Shown: positions 51,063 to 61,060, numbered from the stretch's first letter. The stretch: DNA of 64,000 bases from Rhodobacterales bacterium (GCA_008107755.1 VIRH01000065.1:239689-303688); one strand, 5' to 3'. The notes: generated by a model from the sequence alone, not told the origin. A program made the numbers and translations.

Positions 51063-52158
51063 CCCGACCCCAGGAGCCGATCTCATCGGCGCGCGCATCG
51101 CGCAGCTTTCAACGCCGGTTCCTGTCATCGATGAGGATCGCATGGCCGCGAACATTGCCCGCGTGCAGGCTTGCATGGACAAGGAAGGCAAGGCCTTCCG
51201 TCCGCATATCAAGACCCACAAGATCCCGGCCCTTGCCGAGCAGCAGGTTGCCGCCGGTGCACGCGGCATCAATTGTCAGAAGGTCACCGAAGCGGAAGTC
51301 TTTGCGGATGCGGGGTTCGACGACATCCTGATCACCTTCAACGTGCTCGGGCCCAAGAAACTGGAACGGCTTGCCGCGCTGAACGGGCAGATCTCCGGCC
51401 TGAAGGTGGTCGCTGACAATATGGTCACCGTTCAGGGTCTGTCGGAGACATTTGCAAACGCGGCACGGCCGCTTTCGGTGCTGGTGGAATGCGATACCGG
51501 CGGTGGTCGCTGCGGGGTTCAGTCTCCCGAAGCGGCATTGGACCTCGCCAAGGCTATCGAAGCCGCGCCCGGTCTGACCTTCGTGGGACTTCTCACCTAT
51601 CCGCAGGCCTTCACCGAAGAGGCTGTCGAAACGTTCTTCTCGTCTGCTTTGAAGCTTCTTGAGAGCGAGAATATTGCCTGTCCGATCGTCAGCAACGGGG
51701 GCACTCCGAGCCTCTTTAACGCGGGCAAGGTGCCATCCGCCACTGAGCATCGGGCAGGCACCTACATCTACAACGATCGGGCAATGGCCCGTGCGGGGCA
51801 CTGCACGCTTGACGATTGTGCCATGCATATTCTGGCGACCGTGGTCTCCCGGCCGACCGACACTCGAGCCGTTATCGATGCGGGATCAAAGGCTTTGACG
51901 TCGGATTTGCTCGGATTCGGTGATTTCGGCCATGTGGTGGACTATCCGGATGCGGTGATCACCGGTCTTTCCGAAGAACATGGTGTTCTGGATCTTTCCA
52001 AATGTGCGCCAGACGCGCGGCCGCAGATCGGCGAGCGGATCCGGATCATCCCGAACCATACCTGCGTGGTCTCCAATCTGGTGGACCGGATGGTATTTCA
52101 TCGAGACGGGGTCATTACCCGCGTGGAATCCGTCGCTGCCCGCGGCCGCGTCTGGTAA
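51043..52158 (+). CDS. D-threonine aldolase / D-serine dehydratase-like PLP enzyme
   Basis: 371 residues. Alanine-racemase-type fold: the PLP Lys lies in RPHIKTHK (near residues 53-60), VECDTGGGRCGV and IVSNGGTPSLF follow, and the C-terminal domain ends with IRIIPNHTCVVSNLVDRMVFHR, whose His/Cys pair binds the divalent metal in D-threonine aldolases and D-serine dehydratases. Such enzymes cleave D-3-hydroxy-amino acids to glycine plus aldehyde, or dehydrate D-serine. It overlaps the M81 gene and is followed by a strong terminator. Confidence 0.88.
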   Translation: MERKLPDPTPGADLIGARIAQLSTPVPVIDEDRMAANIARVQACMDKEGKAFRPHIKTHKIPALAEQQVAAGARGINCQKVTEAEVFADAGFDDILITFNVLGPKKLERLAALNGQISGLKVVADNMVTVQGLSETFANAARPLSVLVECDTGGGRCGVQSPEAALDLAKAIEAAPGLTFVGLLTYPQAFTEEAVETFFSSALKLLESENIACPIVSNGGTPSLFNAGKVPSATEHRAGTYIYNDRAMARAGHCTLDDCAMHILATVVSRPTDTRAVIDAGSKALTSDLLGFGDFGHVVDYPDAVITGLSEEHGVLDLSKCAPDARPQIGERIRIIPNHTCVVSNLVDRMVFHRDGVITRVESVAARGRVW

Positions 52159-52184
52159 ATCGGTCTTCATTTGCCAAAGAACAT

Positions 52185-52216
52185 CCGGCCCCGGAGAAAT
52201 CCGGGGCCGGTTTTTT

Positions 52217-52218
<2 letters not shown>
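52185..52218 (+). terminator. Rho-independent terminator
   Basis: An 11-bp perfect stem (CCGGCCCCGGA, 52185-52195, with 52200-52210) closes a GAAA tetraloop and is followed by eight T (52211-52218). It ends the right-going operon; the T-run overlaps the stop codon of the convergent ABC ATPase gene. Confidence 0.92.
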
Positions 52219-53347
<1,129 letters not shown>

Positions 53348-53410
53348 GACTGACCTCTTTCCGTCATTGCCATCTGTTCCGGCAATGAGACTTGGCGTGG
53401 ACGGTATCGC

Positions 53411-53435
53411 CGCCGCGGTCTCTGGGACCGCGGCG
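53411..53435 (-). terminator. Intercistronic hairpin after the sugar-binding-protein gene
   Basis: CGCCGCGGTC (53411-53420) pairs perfectly with GACCGCGGCG (53426-53435), loop TCTGG. No T-run follows, so it is better seen as a mRNA-stabilising or attenuating element that favours the binding protein over the ATPase. Confidence 0.55.
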
Positions 53436-53449
53436 ACGCGTCAACGTGC

Positions 53450-54685
53450 TTACTTGTACTGCTCTAGATCGGCAGTGGCTTTTTCAAGGGCGTCCTTCGG
53501 CTCGGCCTGACCGGTCACGACGGACTGAACCATCTCGATCATCACGTTCTGGAAGCCCTTGTAATCGGTGAACAGCGGTTCGGGACCTGCATTGGCAATG
53601 CCGTCGATGAACGGCTTCCAGTACGGATCCTTCTTCACGAATTCATCCACCTGTTCAGACGGACGCAGCGGTGTCAGACCGGCGCCGCCCTGCAGCTCGT
53701 ATTCACCCTGCGGACCGGGAGAGGTGATGTATTTCGCGAATTCGATCGCTTTTTCCTCAACCCCGGAATCCTTGAAGATGGCCAGGCTGTCGGTGATCAG
53801 CAGAGTGCCGGGGCCGGTTGCTGACGGGCCAAGCGGCAGGGTCGCAACGCCCCAGTTCATGCCGGCATCGATCGCACGGACGGCAGCGCCGGAGCTGTTC
53901 TGGATCATGGCAACCTTGCCATCCAGCCAGATCGCACGGATTTCGTTCTGCTCGTAGGCGGTCGGACCTTCGACGGAATAGGGTGTGATGTCCTTGTAGG
54001 CCTGAAGTGCTGCCAGCACTTCCGGGCTGTCCATCACGATGTTGCCTTCGTCGTCGATCACCTTGCCGTTGTTGGTGTAAACCCAGTGCAGAAACTGGTG
54101 CATGGTGTTGTCGAATGTCTTGGCGGGCAGACCGTAACCGGGGATGCCGGTCTTCTCCTGGATAATCTTGGAGAATTCGATCTCTTCTTCCCAGGTCTTC
54201 GGCGGAACCTCCGGATCAAGGCCTGCCTCCTTGAAGAGATCCTTGTTCCAGAAAAGGGCCTTGGTCGAGAAGGCAATCGGAACACCCCACTGGGTGCCAT
54301 CGAAGGTGACCGTGTCGACGATGTTCGGGTAGTAGCTTTCCTTTTCCTCATCGGACATCGGTACGTCGATGATGAGGTCGCTTTCTGCCAGCTGTTTCAG
54401 AGCGCGCGAGCCGACATAGGCCATGGCGACCGGCGAACCGGCTGCTGCCAGCGTCGTTGCCTTGTCCTGGCACTGGGCCCAGCCGACGACTTCCGGAGCG
54501 ATTTTCCAGCCCGGGTTCTTCTCTTCCCATTCAGCGATGTATTTTTCGTGGATCGGATCGATCTTGTCGCCGCAGTAGATCCAGCTGATTTCCTGGTCAG
54601 CAGCCGAGGCGCTCAGGGAGCCCGCAGCTGTGGCTCCGAGAAGAGCTAGGGCGCAAACCCCGAGTTTCATGGATGTCAATTTCAT
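53450..54685 (-). CDS. Sugar ABC importer substrate-binding protein (CUT1 type)
   Basis: 411 residues with a Sec signal peptide (MKLTSMKLGVCALALLGATA, then AGSLSASA, cleavage near residue 28). The mature protein has UgpB/MalE-like patterns: IAEWEEKNPGWKIAPEVVGWAQCQDKATTLAAAGSPVAMAYVGSRALKQLAE, WGVPIAFSTKALFWNKDLFKEAGLDPEVPPKTWEE and GKVAMIQNSSGAAVRAID. In this genomic setting GlcNAc, chitobiose or a related oligosaccharide is the most likely ligand. Second of the two-part transporter order: permeases are upstream, the ATPase downstream. Confidence 0.9.
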   Translation of the reverse strand: MKLTSMKLGVCALALLGATAAGSLSASAADQEISWIYCGDKIDPIHEKYIAEWEEKNPGWKIAPEVVGWAQCQDKATTLAAAGSPVAMAYVGSRALKQLAESDLIIDVPMSDEEKESYYPNIVDTVTFDGTQWGVPIAFSTKALFWNKDLFKEAGLDPEVPPKTWEEEIEFSKIIQEKTGIPGYGLPAKTFDNTMHQFLHWVYTNNGKVIDDEGNIVMDSPEVLAALQAYKDITPYSVEGPTAYEQNEIRAIWLDGKVAMIQNSSGAAVRAIDAGMNWGVATLPLGPSATGPGTLLITDSLAIFKDSGVEEKAIEFAKYITSPGPQGEYELQGGAGLTPLRPSEQVDEFVKKDPYWKPFIDGIANAGPEPLFTDYKGFQNVMIEMVQSVVTGQAEPKDALEKATADLEQYK

Positions 54686-54725
54686 TGTCTATCCCCATAC
54701 TCTGGTGTGGATTTTCGTTGTTTTC

Positions 54726-55583
54726 TCATTTCACCGCGCCAGCGGTCAGCCCGCTGACAAGGTATCGTTGAAGGAAGAAGATCACGATCATGGCGGGCGC
54801 AATGCCGACGAAGCTTGCTGCCATGAGTTCGTTCCAGATCACTTCCTGACGGCCGAAATAGCTGAACAGGCCGATCGGCAAGGGCATGTATTCCGTCTTG
54901 GAATTGAACGTCAGCGCAAAGATGAACTGCTGCGCATAGGCTCCGATGAAGGTGGTGATGGCGACAACCGTGATGCCGGGCATCGCCAGCGGCAGAATGA
55001 CCCGCCGGAAGGTGTAGAACCGGCCTGCGCCATCCACATAAGCGGCTTCCTCCAGCTCCTTGGGAATCCGCACCATATAGGTTCGAAGCAGCCAGATGGC
55101 GGTCGGGATCAGGAAGGCGACGCCGGGAATGATCATTGACGCATAGGTGTTGAGGACCCCCAGAGACCGCATCAGGCGGAAGAGCGGGATCAGCAGCACC
55201 GCGCCCGAGAACATGTTCACCGCCAGAAAGGCCGCCAGCAGCGGGCCGCGCCCCATGAACTCGAAGCGGGCGAAGGCATAGGCCGCCGGAACGACAAGGA
55301 CCAGGACGATGGCCGTGGCGACCGTGGAGATGAAGAGGGAGTTGAAAACGTAACGGGCAAAGCCTGGAACGCTGTCCCACATCGTCACATAGGCGTCGAA
55401 AGACCCGTTCTCCGGCCAGAACCGGTATGGCGAGGAAAACAGCCGGCTCAAAGGCTTCAGCGATACGAGGAAGCCTTCGACAAAGGGACAGAGAATGAAG
55501 ATCAGGAAAAGGGCGATCCCGGCATAGATTGCGAGGGTCTCATACCACTTGTAGCGGTTGATCATGGCCGTCTGATTGCTCAT
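54726..55583 (-). CDS. Sugar ABC importer permease (MalG type)
   Basis: 285 residues, six membrane helices, beginning MSNQTAMINRYKWYETLAIY and then AGIALFLIFILCPFVEGFLVSL. The EAA loop reads LEEAAYVDGAGRFYTFRRVILPLAMPGI, the CUT1 form. MalG-type subunits pair with the MalF-type subunit encoded upstream (ATGA overlap). It is 40 bp before the binding-protein gene. Confidence 0.93.
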   Translation of the reverse strand: MSNQTAMINRYKWYETLAIYAGIALFLIFILCPFVEGFLVSLKPLSRLFSSPYRFWPENGSFDAYVTMWDSVPGFARYVFNSLFISTVATAIVLVLVVPAAYAFARFEFMGRGPLLAAFLAVNMFSGAVLLIPLFRLMRSLGVLNTYASMIIPGVAFLIPTAIWLLRTYMVRIPKELEEAAYVDGAGRFYTFRRVILPLAMPGITVVAITTFIGAYAQQFIFALTFNSKTEYMPLPIGLFSYFGRQEVIWNELMAASFVGIAPAMIVIFFLQRYLVSGLTAGAVK

Positions 55584-56464
55584 CGTGCCGTCTCCGTGGA
55601 AAGCCGGTTGGTCACCCGGAAGTAGAAGAAGCAGAAGATCGACAGGAAGATGCAGATCAGCACGGCACGGGCAGCGCCCTCACCATATTTGTAGGAGCCG
55701 ATTGCGGTCTTGTAAGTGTCGATGATCATGGTGGTGGTAGAGCCGCTGGGTCCGCCCTGGGTCAGGATCCAGATGATGTCGAACGAGTTGAACGTCGAGA
55801 TCAGCGAGATCATGGACATCGTGATCAGCGAAGGGACCAGCAGAGGCAGCGTGATGCGGCGGAAGCGATACATGCGACCGGCGCCATCGGTCCAGGCAGC
55901 CTCATAAAGATCCTGAGGAATCGCCTGGATGGCTGCGAGCATATAGAGCGTGACCATCGGAACGCCGATCCACACGTCAGTGACGATCGTGGCCCAGAAG
56001 GCGGTGCTGCCGTAGGCGAGGAAGGCAACGGGACCGTCCACGAGACCCCATTTCTGGAGCATGCCGGAGATCATGCCGAACTGACCGTTGTACATCCAGC
56101 CCCACATGAAGATGCCGATGGCCATCGGAACGATCCAGGGAGGCATGGTCAGGATGCGGAAGAGGGCACGGCCTGGCACGGCCGTGTTCAGCATGAGCGC
56201 GCCGAAGGTGCCGACGATCATCTTGATCAGGACGGAAAAGAACGTCCAGACGAAGGTTCTGATGATGACGGCCGCAAAGGTCTCGTTGAAGATCTTGTCG
56301 TAGTTCAGCCATCCGACATATTTGTATGTCTTGCGCAGCGACGCGTTGGTGAAGGACAGATTGACGGTATCGAACAAGGGGTAGATGACGATCGCCGAGA
56401 TGTAGAGGACTGCCGGCAGCAGCAACATCCAGGCAAAGATCACGGCACTCCGCTTCGCATTCAT
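55580..56464 (-). CDS. Sugar ABC importer permease (MalF type)
   Basis: 294 residues, six to seven helices. The EAA loop is LYEAAWTDGAGRMYRFRRITLPLLVPSL, and an extended N-terminal helix (VIFAWMLLLPAVLYISAIVIYPLF) starts the protein. It forms the heterodimeric channel with the MalG-type subunit. It lies 10 bp after the Gfo/Idh gene and so is second in the operon. Confidence 0.93.
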   Translation of the reverse strand: MNAKRSAVIFAWMLLLPAVLYISAIVIYPLFDTVNLSFTNASLRKTYKYVGWLNYDKIFNETFAAVIIRTFVWTFFSVLIKMIVGTFGALMLNTAVPGRALFRILTMPPWIVPMAIGIFMWGWMYNGQFGMISGMLQKWGLVDGPVAFLAYGSTAFWATIVTDVWIGVPMVTLYMLAAIQAIPQDLYEAAWTDGAGRMYRFRRITLPLLVPSLITMSMISLISTFNSFDIIWILTQGGPSGSTTTMIIDTYKTAIGSYKYGEGAARAVLICIFLSIFCFFYFRVTNRLSTETAR

Positions 56465-56474
56465 CGTCTTTTCC

Positions 56475-57656
56475 TCAGGCCGACTTCAGGGGGAGGCGTT
56501 CAGCTGGCCCGTGCAAGGCATCGTCGTATCGCTGCCACACCGGAGCCAGATCCACGACCGTCCGGGTCTTGCGCGCTTCGTCCATCGCAAGCGCCAGAAT
56601 GCCGGCCTCAAGAGCGTCCAGAGCGGAAACCGGCAAGGCAGCGCCGTCGCGTACGTGCTTGACGACGTCTTCGGCCATCTGCTCGTCAGCGCCATAGTGA
56701 TGCGAGGTCTCGCTGGGCGCCTGATAGGACTTGCCGATCACCTTCTCGTTGTCACGGGCATTGTGGACGTCGAGAAAGCCGCGCACGAAGTCGCCTTCGG
56801 CCATACCTTTTGCACCGATCACGCAGAACCGGCGGAATTCGTCCGGCACGTTGATGTTGGTGTGGAAGGTCATCGACACGCCATTTTCGTATTCGACGAT
56901 GGCGGTCTGGTAGTCGACGATATCGCCATCACTGTCGAAGACCTTGTCCGCGCCGAGCCAGCCACTGGGCTTGCGGTGATAGACTTCAAGATCGTTGACG
57001 CCTTCGTTGGTCGGCGCATTTTCCGGCGTGAAGCTCTTGCGGCCGCCGAAGCTGGCCACGAAGCGCGGGCGCGCGCCGACAACCCCGTTGTAAAGGTCGA
57101 GGTCGTGGCAGCATTTTTCGAGCATGAAGCTGCCGGCGTAGTTTTCGTAGCGTCGCCAGTCGCGCATGAAGAAAGCGCCGTGATAGGGCTGGATATGCTC
57201 GGACGCCTCGATGGAAACGACCTCGCCCAGCAGACCATCCTGCTGCGCCTTGCGCAAATCCTTGTAAAGCGGCGAGTAGCGCAGGACCAGACCGACCAGG
57301 AGACGCTCATGGCCGTGCCGGTGCAGGAGGTCGGCGAGTTCGTAGCTTTGCTCGACCGTCATGACGATCGGCTTTTCGCTGAAGACCTTCAGACCGGCTT
57401 CAAGACCAATCCGGATATGCTCCAGGTGAAGATGGTTCGGTGATCCGATCATGAGGAGATCCATCTCCTCGTTCGCGATCAGCTCCTGAGGCGTCGCGTA
57501 GGAATTTCCCGCGGAAATACCCTTTTCCTCAAGCATCGGCAGTCCGGCTGGCGCTGGGTCTACATAGCCAACGATTTCGAAATCCGGATCCATCTGATCG
57601 AAAACGAACCCGAGATAGCCGAGACGGAACCCCAGACCGATTATTCCAACCTTCAT
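56475..57656 (-). CDS. Gfo/Idh/MocA-family NAD(P)-dependent enzyme
   Basis: 393 residues from ATG 57656 (AGGA upstream); the extension to 57734 runs through the operator region and was rejected. The Rossmann start MKVGIIGLGFRLGYLG, the EKP motif (LKVFSEKPIVMT, Lys-Pro of the family) and the C-terminal alpha/beta domain are present. The family oxidises sugars and inositols, often at C3, and also includes NAD-dependent glycosidases (GH109 and related). First gene of the sugar ABC operon, so it may act on the imported sugar before or instead of hydrolysis. Confidence 0.88.
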   Translation of the reverse strand: MKVGIIGLGFRLGYLGFVFDQMDPDFEIVGYVDPAPAGLPMLEEKGISAGNSYATPQELIANEEMDLLMIGSPNHLHLEHIRIGLEAGLKVFSEKPIVMTVEQSYELADLLHRHGHERLLVGLVLRYSPLYKDLRKAQQDGLLGEVVSIEASEHIQPYHGAFFMRDWRRYENYAGSFMLEKCCHDLDLYNGVVGARPRFVASFGGRKSFTPENAPTNEGVNDLEVYHRKPSGWLGADKVFDSDGDIVDYQTAIVEYENGVSMTFHTNINVPDEFRRFCVIGAKGMAEGDFVRGFLDVHNARDNEKVIGKSYQAPSETSHHYGADEQMAEDVVKHVRDGAALPVSALDALEAGILALAMDEARKTRTVVDLAPVWQRYDDALHGPAERLPLKSA

Positions 57657-57673
57657 TCCTGACGCCCTCAGAG

Positions 57674-57765
57674 TGTGTAATTTATTTTCTTGAAATTGCG
57701 ATACATCGACGCCATCGTCAACATAGAACAGCATTTAATGTGATTTTGTGAAAATAAATTTCACA
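57674..57765 (-). promoter_or_regulatory. Two AT-rich palindromic operators before the sugar ABC operon
   Basis: TGTGAAAATAAATTTCACA (57747-57765) has seven-base arms TGTGAAA/TTTCACA around a 5-base centre. TGTGTAATTTATTTTCTTG (57674-57692) matches its reverse complement at 15 of 19 positions. They flank the expected promoter of the left-going operon (starts 57656) and share the AATTTATTTTC core, one base longer than AAATTATTTTC at 48966-49055. RpiR/MurR regulators bind such GAAA..TTTC sites. Confidence 0.6.
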
Positions 57766-57863
57766 TTCGCTGCTCGCAATCCGGATTTTTGCCGGTTCGT
57801 GCATGGGACATCATGTTCCTTGCTGCCGTTTCATCGCGTTGGTCTGATGAAAACCAACTGTCG

Positions 57864-58021
57864 ATACCAATGCAATACCAAACTTGCGCCATTGTGTGCC
57901 GCATCAATAGGCCGTTGTGATAAAAGATAGAAAAATCAAAGGCTTGGGTGTCGAAAAAAATCGAACGGTGAGAAATTGAAAAAAATATTCGACAGATCGA
58001 AATTTGGTATTTATTTGGTAT
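57864..58021. promoter_or_regulatory. Two clusters of TTGGTAT half-sites, candidate NagQ/HutC-type operators
   Basis: ATACCAA occurs twice at 57864-57870 and 57875-57881, and the complement TTGGTAT occurs twice at 58004-58010 and 58015-58021. Each pair has an 11-bp period, one helical turn, and the two clusters face each other across about 120 bp. TGGTAT-type half-sites are known for HutC-subfamily GntR regulators. The right cluster lies 65 bp before the nagQ ATG, so autoregulation is likely; the left cluster could serve the divergent operon. Confidence 0.6.
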
Positions 58022-58085
58022 CTATGGCCGCGAAGGTGGCTTGTCTTGAGGCGCGGGGTGCGATTTTGTGCCGGAGAAGGGCGTA

Positions 58086-58838
58086 ATGAGGGGTATTTCA
58101 GGACTCCAGGGATTTCAGGACCGTTTCGACGGCCCGCTCTATATGCGCCTCAAGCTGGCATTCGAAGCCTTCATCCATTCCCAAAAGCTTCAGCAAGGTG
58201 ACGCGCTTCCCTCCGAGAGAGATATCTCCGACACCTGCAACGTCTCCCGTGTCACCGTCAGACGAGCCATTGATGCATTGGTGAACGAGGGAACTCTTGT
58301 TCGCCGACATGGGTCCGGGACCTATGTGGGGGCGCCCCGCGAGCGTCTGGAACAGCCGCTTTCTTGTGCAACCTCCTTCTCCGAAGACATGGCGCGCCGT
58401 GGCATGGTGTCATCGTCAAGCTGGCTTGACCGGGGGCTGTATTTGCCCAATTCGGATGAGATGATGAGCTTCGGTTTGAGCGGCAACAGCATGGTTGCCC
58501 GTCTCAGACGCCTGCGCCTCGCAGGTGGTGTGCCGGTCGCCTTGGAAAATGCGTCTCTGCCTTCTGATATTCTGCCGGATCCTGAAAGTGTGGATCTGTC
58601 GCTTTATGCCCATCTTGCACGGTTGAACGCGCGCCCCGTCCGAGCCGTGCAACGTATCTCCGCGCGCCTGCTCACTTCGGAAGAGGCGCGGCTTCTCGCC
58701 GTTCCGAAAGGTGAGGCGGGCCTTGCCGTGCACCGGGTCGCCTATCTGGATAGTGGCAGAGCCATTGAAACGACCAAAACCCTCTATCGCAGTGACCTTT
58801 ATGATCTCGTCGCCGAACAGATCATTGCGCCTGCCTGA
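58086..58838 (+). CDS. nagQ: GntR-family regulator of the HutC/UTRA type (NagQ-like)
   Basis: 250 residues from ATG 58086 (GGAGAAGGG upstream). Winged HTH at about 15-82 (FDGPLYMRLKLAFEAFIHSQ, ALPSERDISDTCNVSRVTVR, RAIDALVNEGTLVRRHGSGTYV) and a UTRA effector domain to the end (LVARLRRLRLAGGVPVALEN; VAYLDSGRAIETTKTLYRSDLYDL). UTRA regulators of GlcNAc use respond to GlcN-6-P or GlcNAc-6-P. It is the first gene of nagQ-nagB-II-nagA-nagK, the arrangement known as the NagQ regulon in many alphaproteobacteria. Confidence 0.9.
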   Translation: MRGISGLQGFQDRFDGPLYMRLKLAFEAFIHSQKLQQGDALPSERDISDTCNVSRVTVRRAIDALVNEGTLVRRHGSGTYVGAPRERLEQPLSCATSFSEDMARRGMVSSSSWLDRGLYLPNSDEMMSFGLSGNSMVARLRRLRLAGGVPVALENASLPSDILPDPESVDLSLYAHLARLNARPVRAVQRISARLLTSEEARLLAVPKGEAGLAVHRVAYLDSGRAIETTKTLYRSDLYDLVAEQIIAPA

Positions 58839-58856
58839 GCCGAAACCGGAAAGTCC

Positions 58857-59882
58857 ATGACACAATCCCACATGCTTCGCGAAGTTCACGAAATCCCGGA
58901 CGCACTCGAGCGTCTGTTCTCCAGTTCTGCCGCCGCTCTGACCGCATGCGGAGCGCAATTCCGCGAGCTTGATCCGGCCGTTGTCGTGACCATCGCGCGA
59001 GGGACATCCGACCACGCGGCCGGTTTCCTGAAATATGCGATAGAGCTGCAGGCAGGTGTTCCTGTTGCTTCATTGGGGCCATCGCTCGCCTCCATCTATC
59101 AGCGCTCGCTGAAGCTCAAGGATGCTGCCGCGATTGCCATTTCCCAATCCGGAAAGAGCCCGGACATCGTCGCCTTGGCAAAGTCGGCCACCGAAAGCGG
59201 GGCACGCTCAGTCGCTCTGGTCAATACGGTGCCTTCGCCTTTGGCGTCGGCCTGCTCGGTCACCGTTCCGCTGGAAGCCGGGCCGGAACTGGCCGTGGCC
59301 GCGACCAAGTCCTATGTCGGGTCCGTCGCGGCGGGGCTTGCGATCCTTGCCGAGTGGATGCAGGACGATGACCTCAAGAAGGCGCTCGGTGCCTTGCCGG
59401 ATCATTGCCGCAAGGCGCTGGACATGGATTGGAGCAGCCTCACCACTCATCTGGAAGAAGCGCAATCGCTGTATTTCCTCGGACGCGGCCCGTCTCTCGC
59501 GATTGCTGCCGAGGCGGCGCTGAAGTGCAAGGAAACCTGTGAGCTGCACGGCGAAGCCTATTCGTCAGCGGAAGTTCTGCATGGACCGGTCTCGCTGGTT
59601 GGTGGCGGTTTTCCCGTGCTGGTATTTGCCGCTGCCGATGCAGCGGAGGCGTCTGCCGCAGGCATAGCCGACAAGCTGGCTGAGAAAGGCGGCGCGGTTT
59701 TCTCCACCTCTCCGCTCTCCAAGGTGGCAAACGGTCTGCCGACAGTGCGCACGGGCCACCCGCTGACAGATGCGCTGACCCAGATCGTGCCCTATTACAA
59801 GATGGTGGAACGCCTCTCGTTCCTGCGTAATCTCAACCCGGACGCACCAGCCGCTCTTCAGAAAGTGACAGAGACCCTATGA
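58857..59882 (+). CDS. nagB-II: SIS-domain glucosamine-6-phosphate deaminase (NagB-II type)
   Basis: 341 residues with two SIS domains (IARGTSDHAAGF near 46-57, AIAISQSGKSPDIVALAKSA, and the second RGPSLAIAAEAALKCKETCE with LHGEAYSSAEVLHGPVSLV). This is the isomerase half of GlmS without the glutaminase part, as in NagB-II/AgaS. It converts GlcN-6-P to fructose-6-P and ammonia. It starts 18 bp after nagQ and overlaps nagA (ATGA). Confidence 0.88.
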   Translation: MTQSHMLREVHEIPDALERLFSSSAAALTACGAQFRELDPAVVVTIARGTSDHAAGFLKYAIELQAGVPVASLGPSLASIYQRSLKLKDAAAIAISQSGKSPDIVALAKSATESGARSVALVNTVPSPLASACSVTVPLEAGPELAVAATKSYVGSVAAGLAILAEWMQDDDLKKALGALPDHCRKALDMDWSSLTTHLEEAQSLYFLGRGPSLAIAAEAALKCKETCELHGEAYSSAEVLHGPVSLVGGGFPVLVFAAADAAEASAAGIADKLAEKGGAVFSTSPLSKVANGLPTVRTGHPLTDALTQIVPYYKMVERLSFLRNLNPDAPAALQKVTETL

Positions 59883-61060
59883 ACGTAAGAGCCGAACAGC
59901 CTGGTCCGAGAGCCATTGGCGGTGCCCGCATTTTCGACGGGCGCGCCTGGCATGACGGCAAGGTCCTTGAGATCCGGGGCAGCGAGGTTGCCGCGCTGTC
60001 CTCTTCGGCCGCCGCGAATGACGTACACCAGTTGCCGGAAGGCAGTGTCATCGTGCCGGGGTTCGTCGATCTTCAGGTAAATGGCGGCAGCGGTATTCTC
60101 TTCAACAATGACCTCACGGTGTCCGGCATCGAGACAATCTGCCGGGCGCACCGCAGGTTTGGCACGACGTCGCTGCTGGTCACCTTGATCACGGATACTC
60201 CGGAAAACACGCAGCTGGCTGTTGCTGCCGGCATTGAAGCTGCGAAAAAGGGGATTCCCGGCTTTGCGGGTCTTCATCTCGAAGGGCCGCATTTGTCCGT
60301 TGCACGCAAGGGAACCCACGAGCCGAAGCTGATCCGCCCGATGACCGATGCGGATCTTGGGCTCTTGCTGGAGGCAGCGAAAGCGCTGCCATGTCTGCTG
60401 GTGACGCTGGCCCCTGAAAACGCGGCACCTGATCAGGTTCGCAAGCTTGTCGACGCAGGCGTCGTGGTCAGCCTCGGGCACAGCGATGCCGGCATTGCCG
60501 AGATCCGCCCGTTCATCGAGGCCGGCGCTTCCATGGTGACCCATCTATTCAACGCCATGAGCCCCTTGCAGCACCGGGAACCTGGCATGGTCGGAGCCGC
60601 TCTCGGGTTTGGCGAACTGAGCTGTGGACTGATCGCGGACGGCTATCACGTTGATCCGTTGGCAATCAAGGTCGCCTTGAAGGCCAAGCAAGGGCCTGGT
60701 CAGATCTTTCTGGTGACCGATGCCATGTCTTCCATCGGCTGGGACGGTGATCGGTTTCAGCTCAATGGCCGCGAGGTGTTCCGGAGGGATGGCAAGCTAA
60801 CGCTGGCAGACGGCACGCTGGCAGGCGCCGATATCGATATGCTGTCCTGCGTCCGCTTCATGGTGGATCGTATCGGTCTGGAGCTTGAGGAGGTCCTCAA
60901 AATGGCAAGTGTTTATCCTGCCCAGGCAGCCGGACTGTCCGGGATCGGATGTCTTGCAGCTGGCAAGCAAGCGGACTTTCTGGTCCTCAATCCTGATTTG
61001 ACCATCCATGCCAGCGTTTGTGCCGGGCATTGGATGGAACACGGCAAGGTTTCCGCATGA
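59879..61060 (+). CDS. nagA: N-acetylglucosamine-6-phosphate deacetylase
   Basis: 393 residues. Metal and catalytic residues of NagA are in place: GFVDLQVNGG near 61-70 (HxH-type strand replaced by QVN, as usual in NagA), Glu135 in GLHLEGPHLS, His201 in VVSLGHSD, His222 in THLFNAMSPLQHREPG and the general-acid/base Asp281 in FLVTDAMSS. It removes acetate from GlcNAc-6-P. Overlaps both neighbours with ATGA, so stoichiometric translation with nagB-II and nagK is expected. Confidence 0.95.
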   Translation: MNVRAEQPGPRAIGGARIFDGRAWHDGKVLEIRGSEVAALSSSAAANDVHQLPEGSVIVPGFVDLQVNGGSGILFNNDLTVSGIETICRAHRRFGTTSLLVTLITDTPENTQLAVAAGIEAAKKGIPGFAGLHLEGPHLSVARKGTHEPKLIRPMTDADLGLLLEAAKALPCLLVTLAPENAAPDQVRKLVDAGVVVSLGHSDAGIAEIRPFIEAGASMVTHLFNAMSPLQHREPGMVGAALGFGELSCGLIADGYHVDPLAIKVALKAKQGPGQIFLVTDAMSSIGWDGDRFQLNGREVFRRDGKLTLADGTLAGADIDMLSCVRFMVDRIGLELEEVLKMASVYPAQAAGLSGIGCLAAGKQADFLVLNPDLTIHASVCAGHWMEHGKVSA

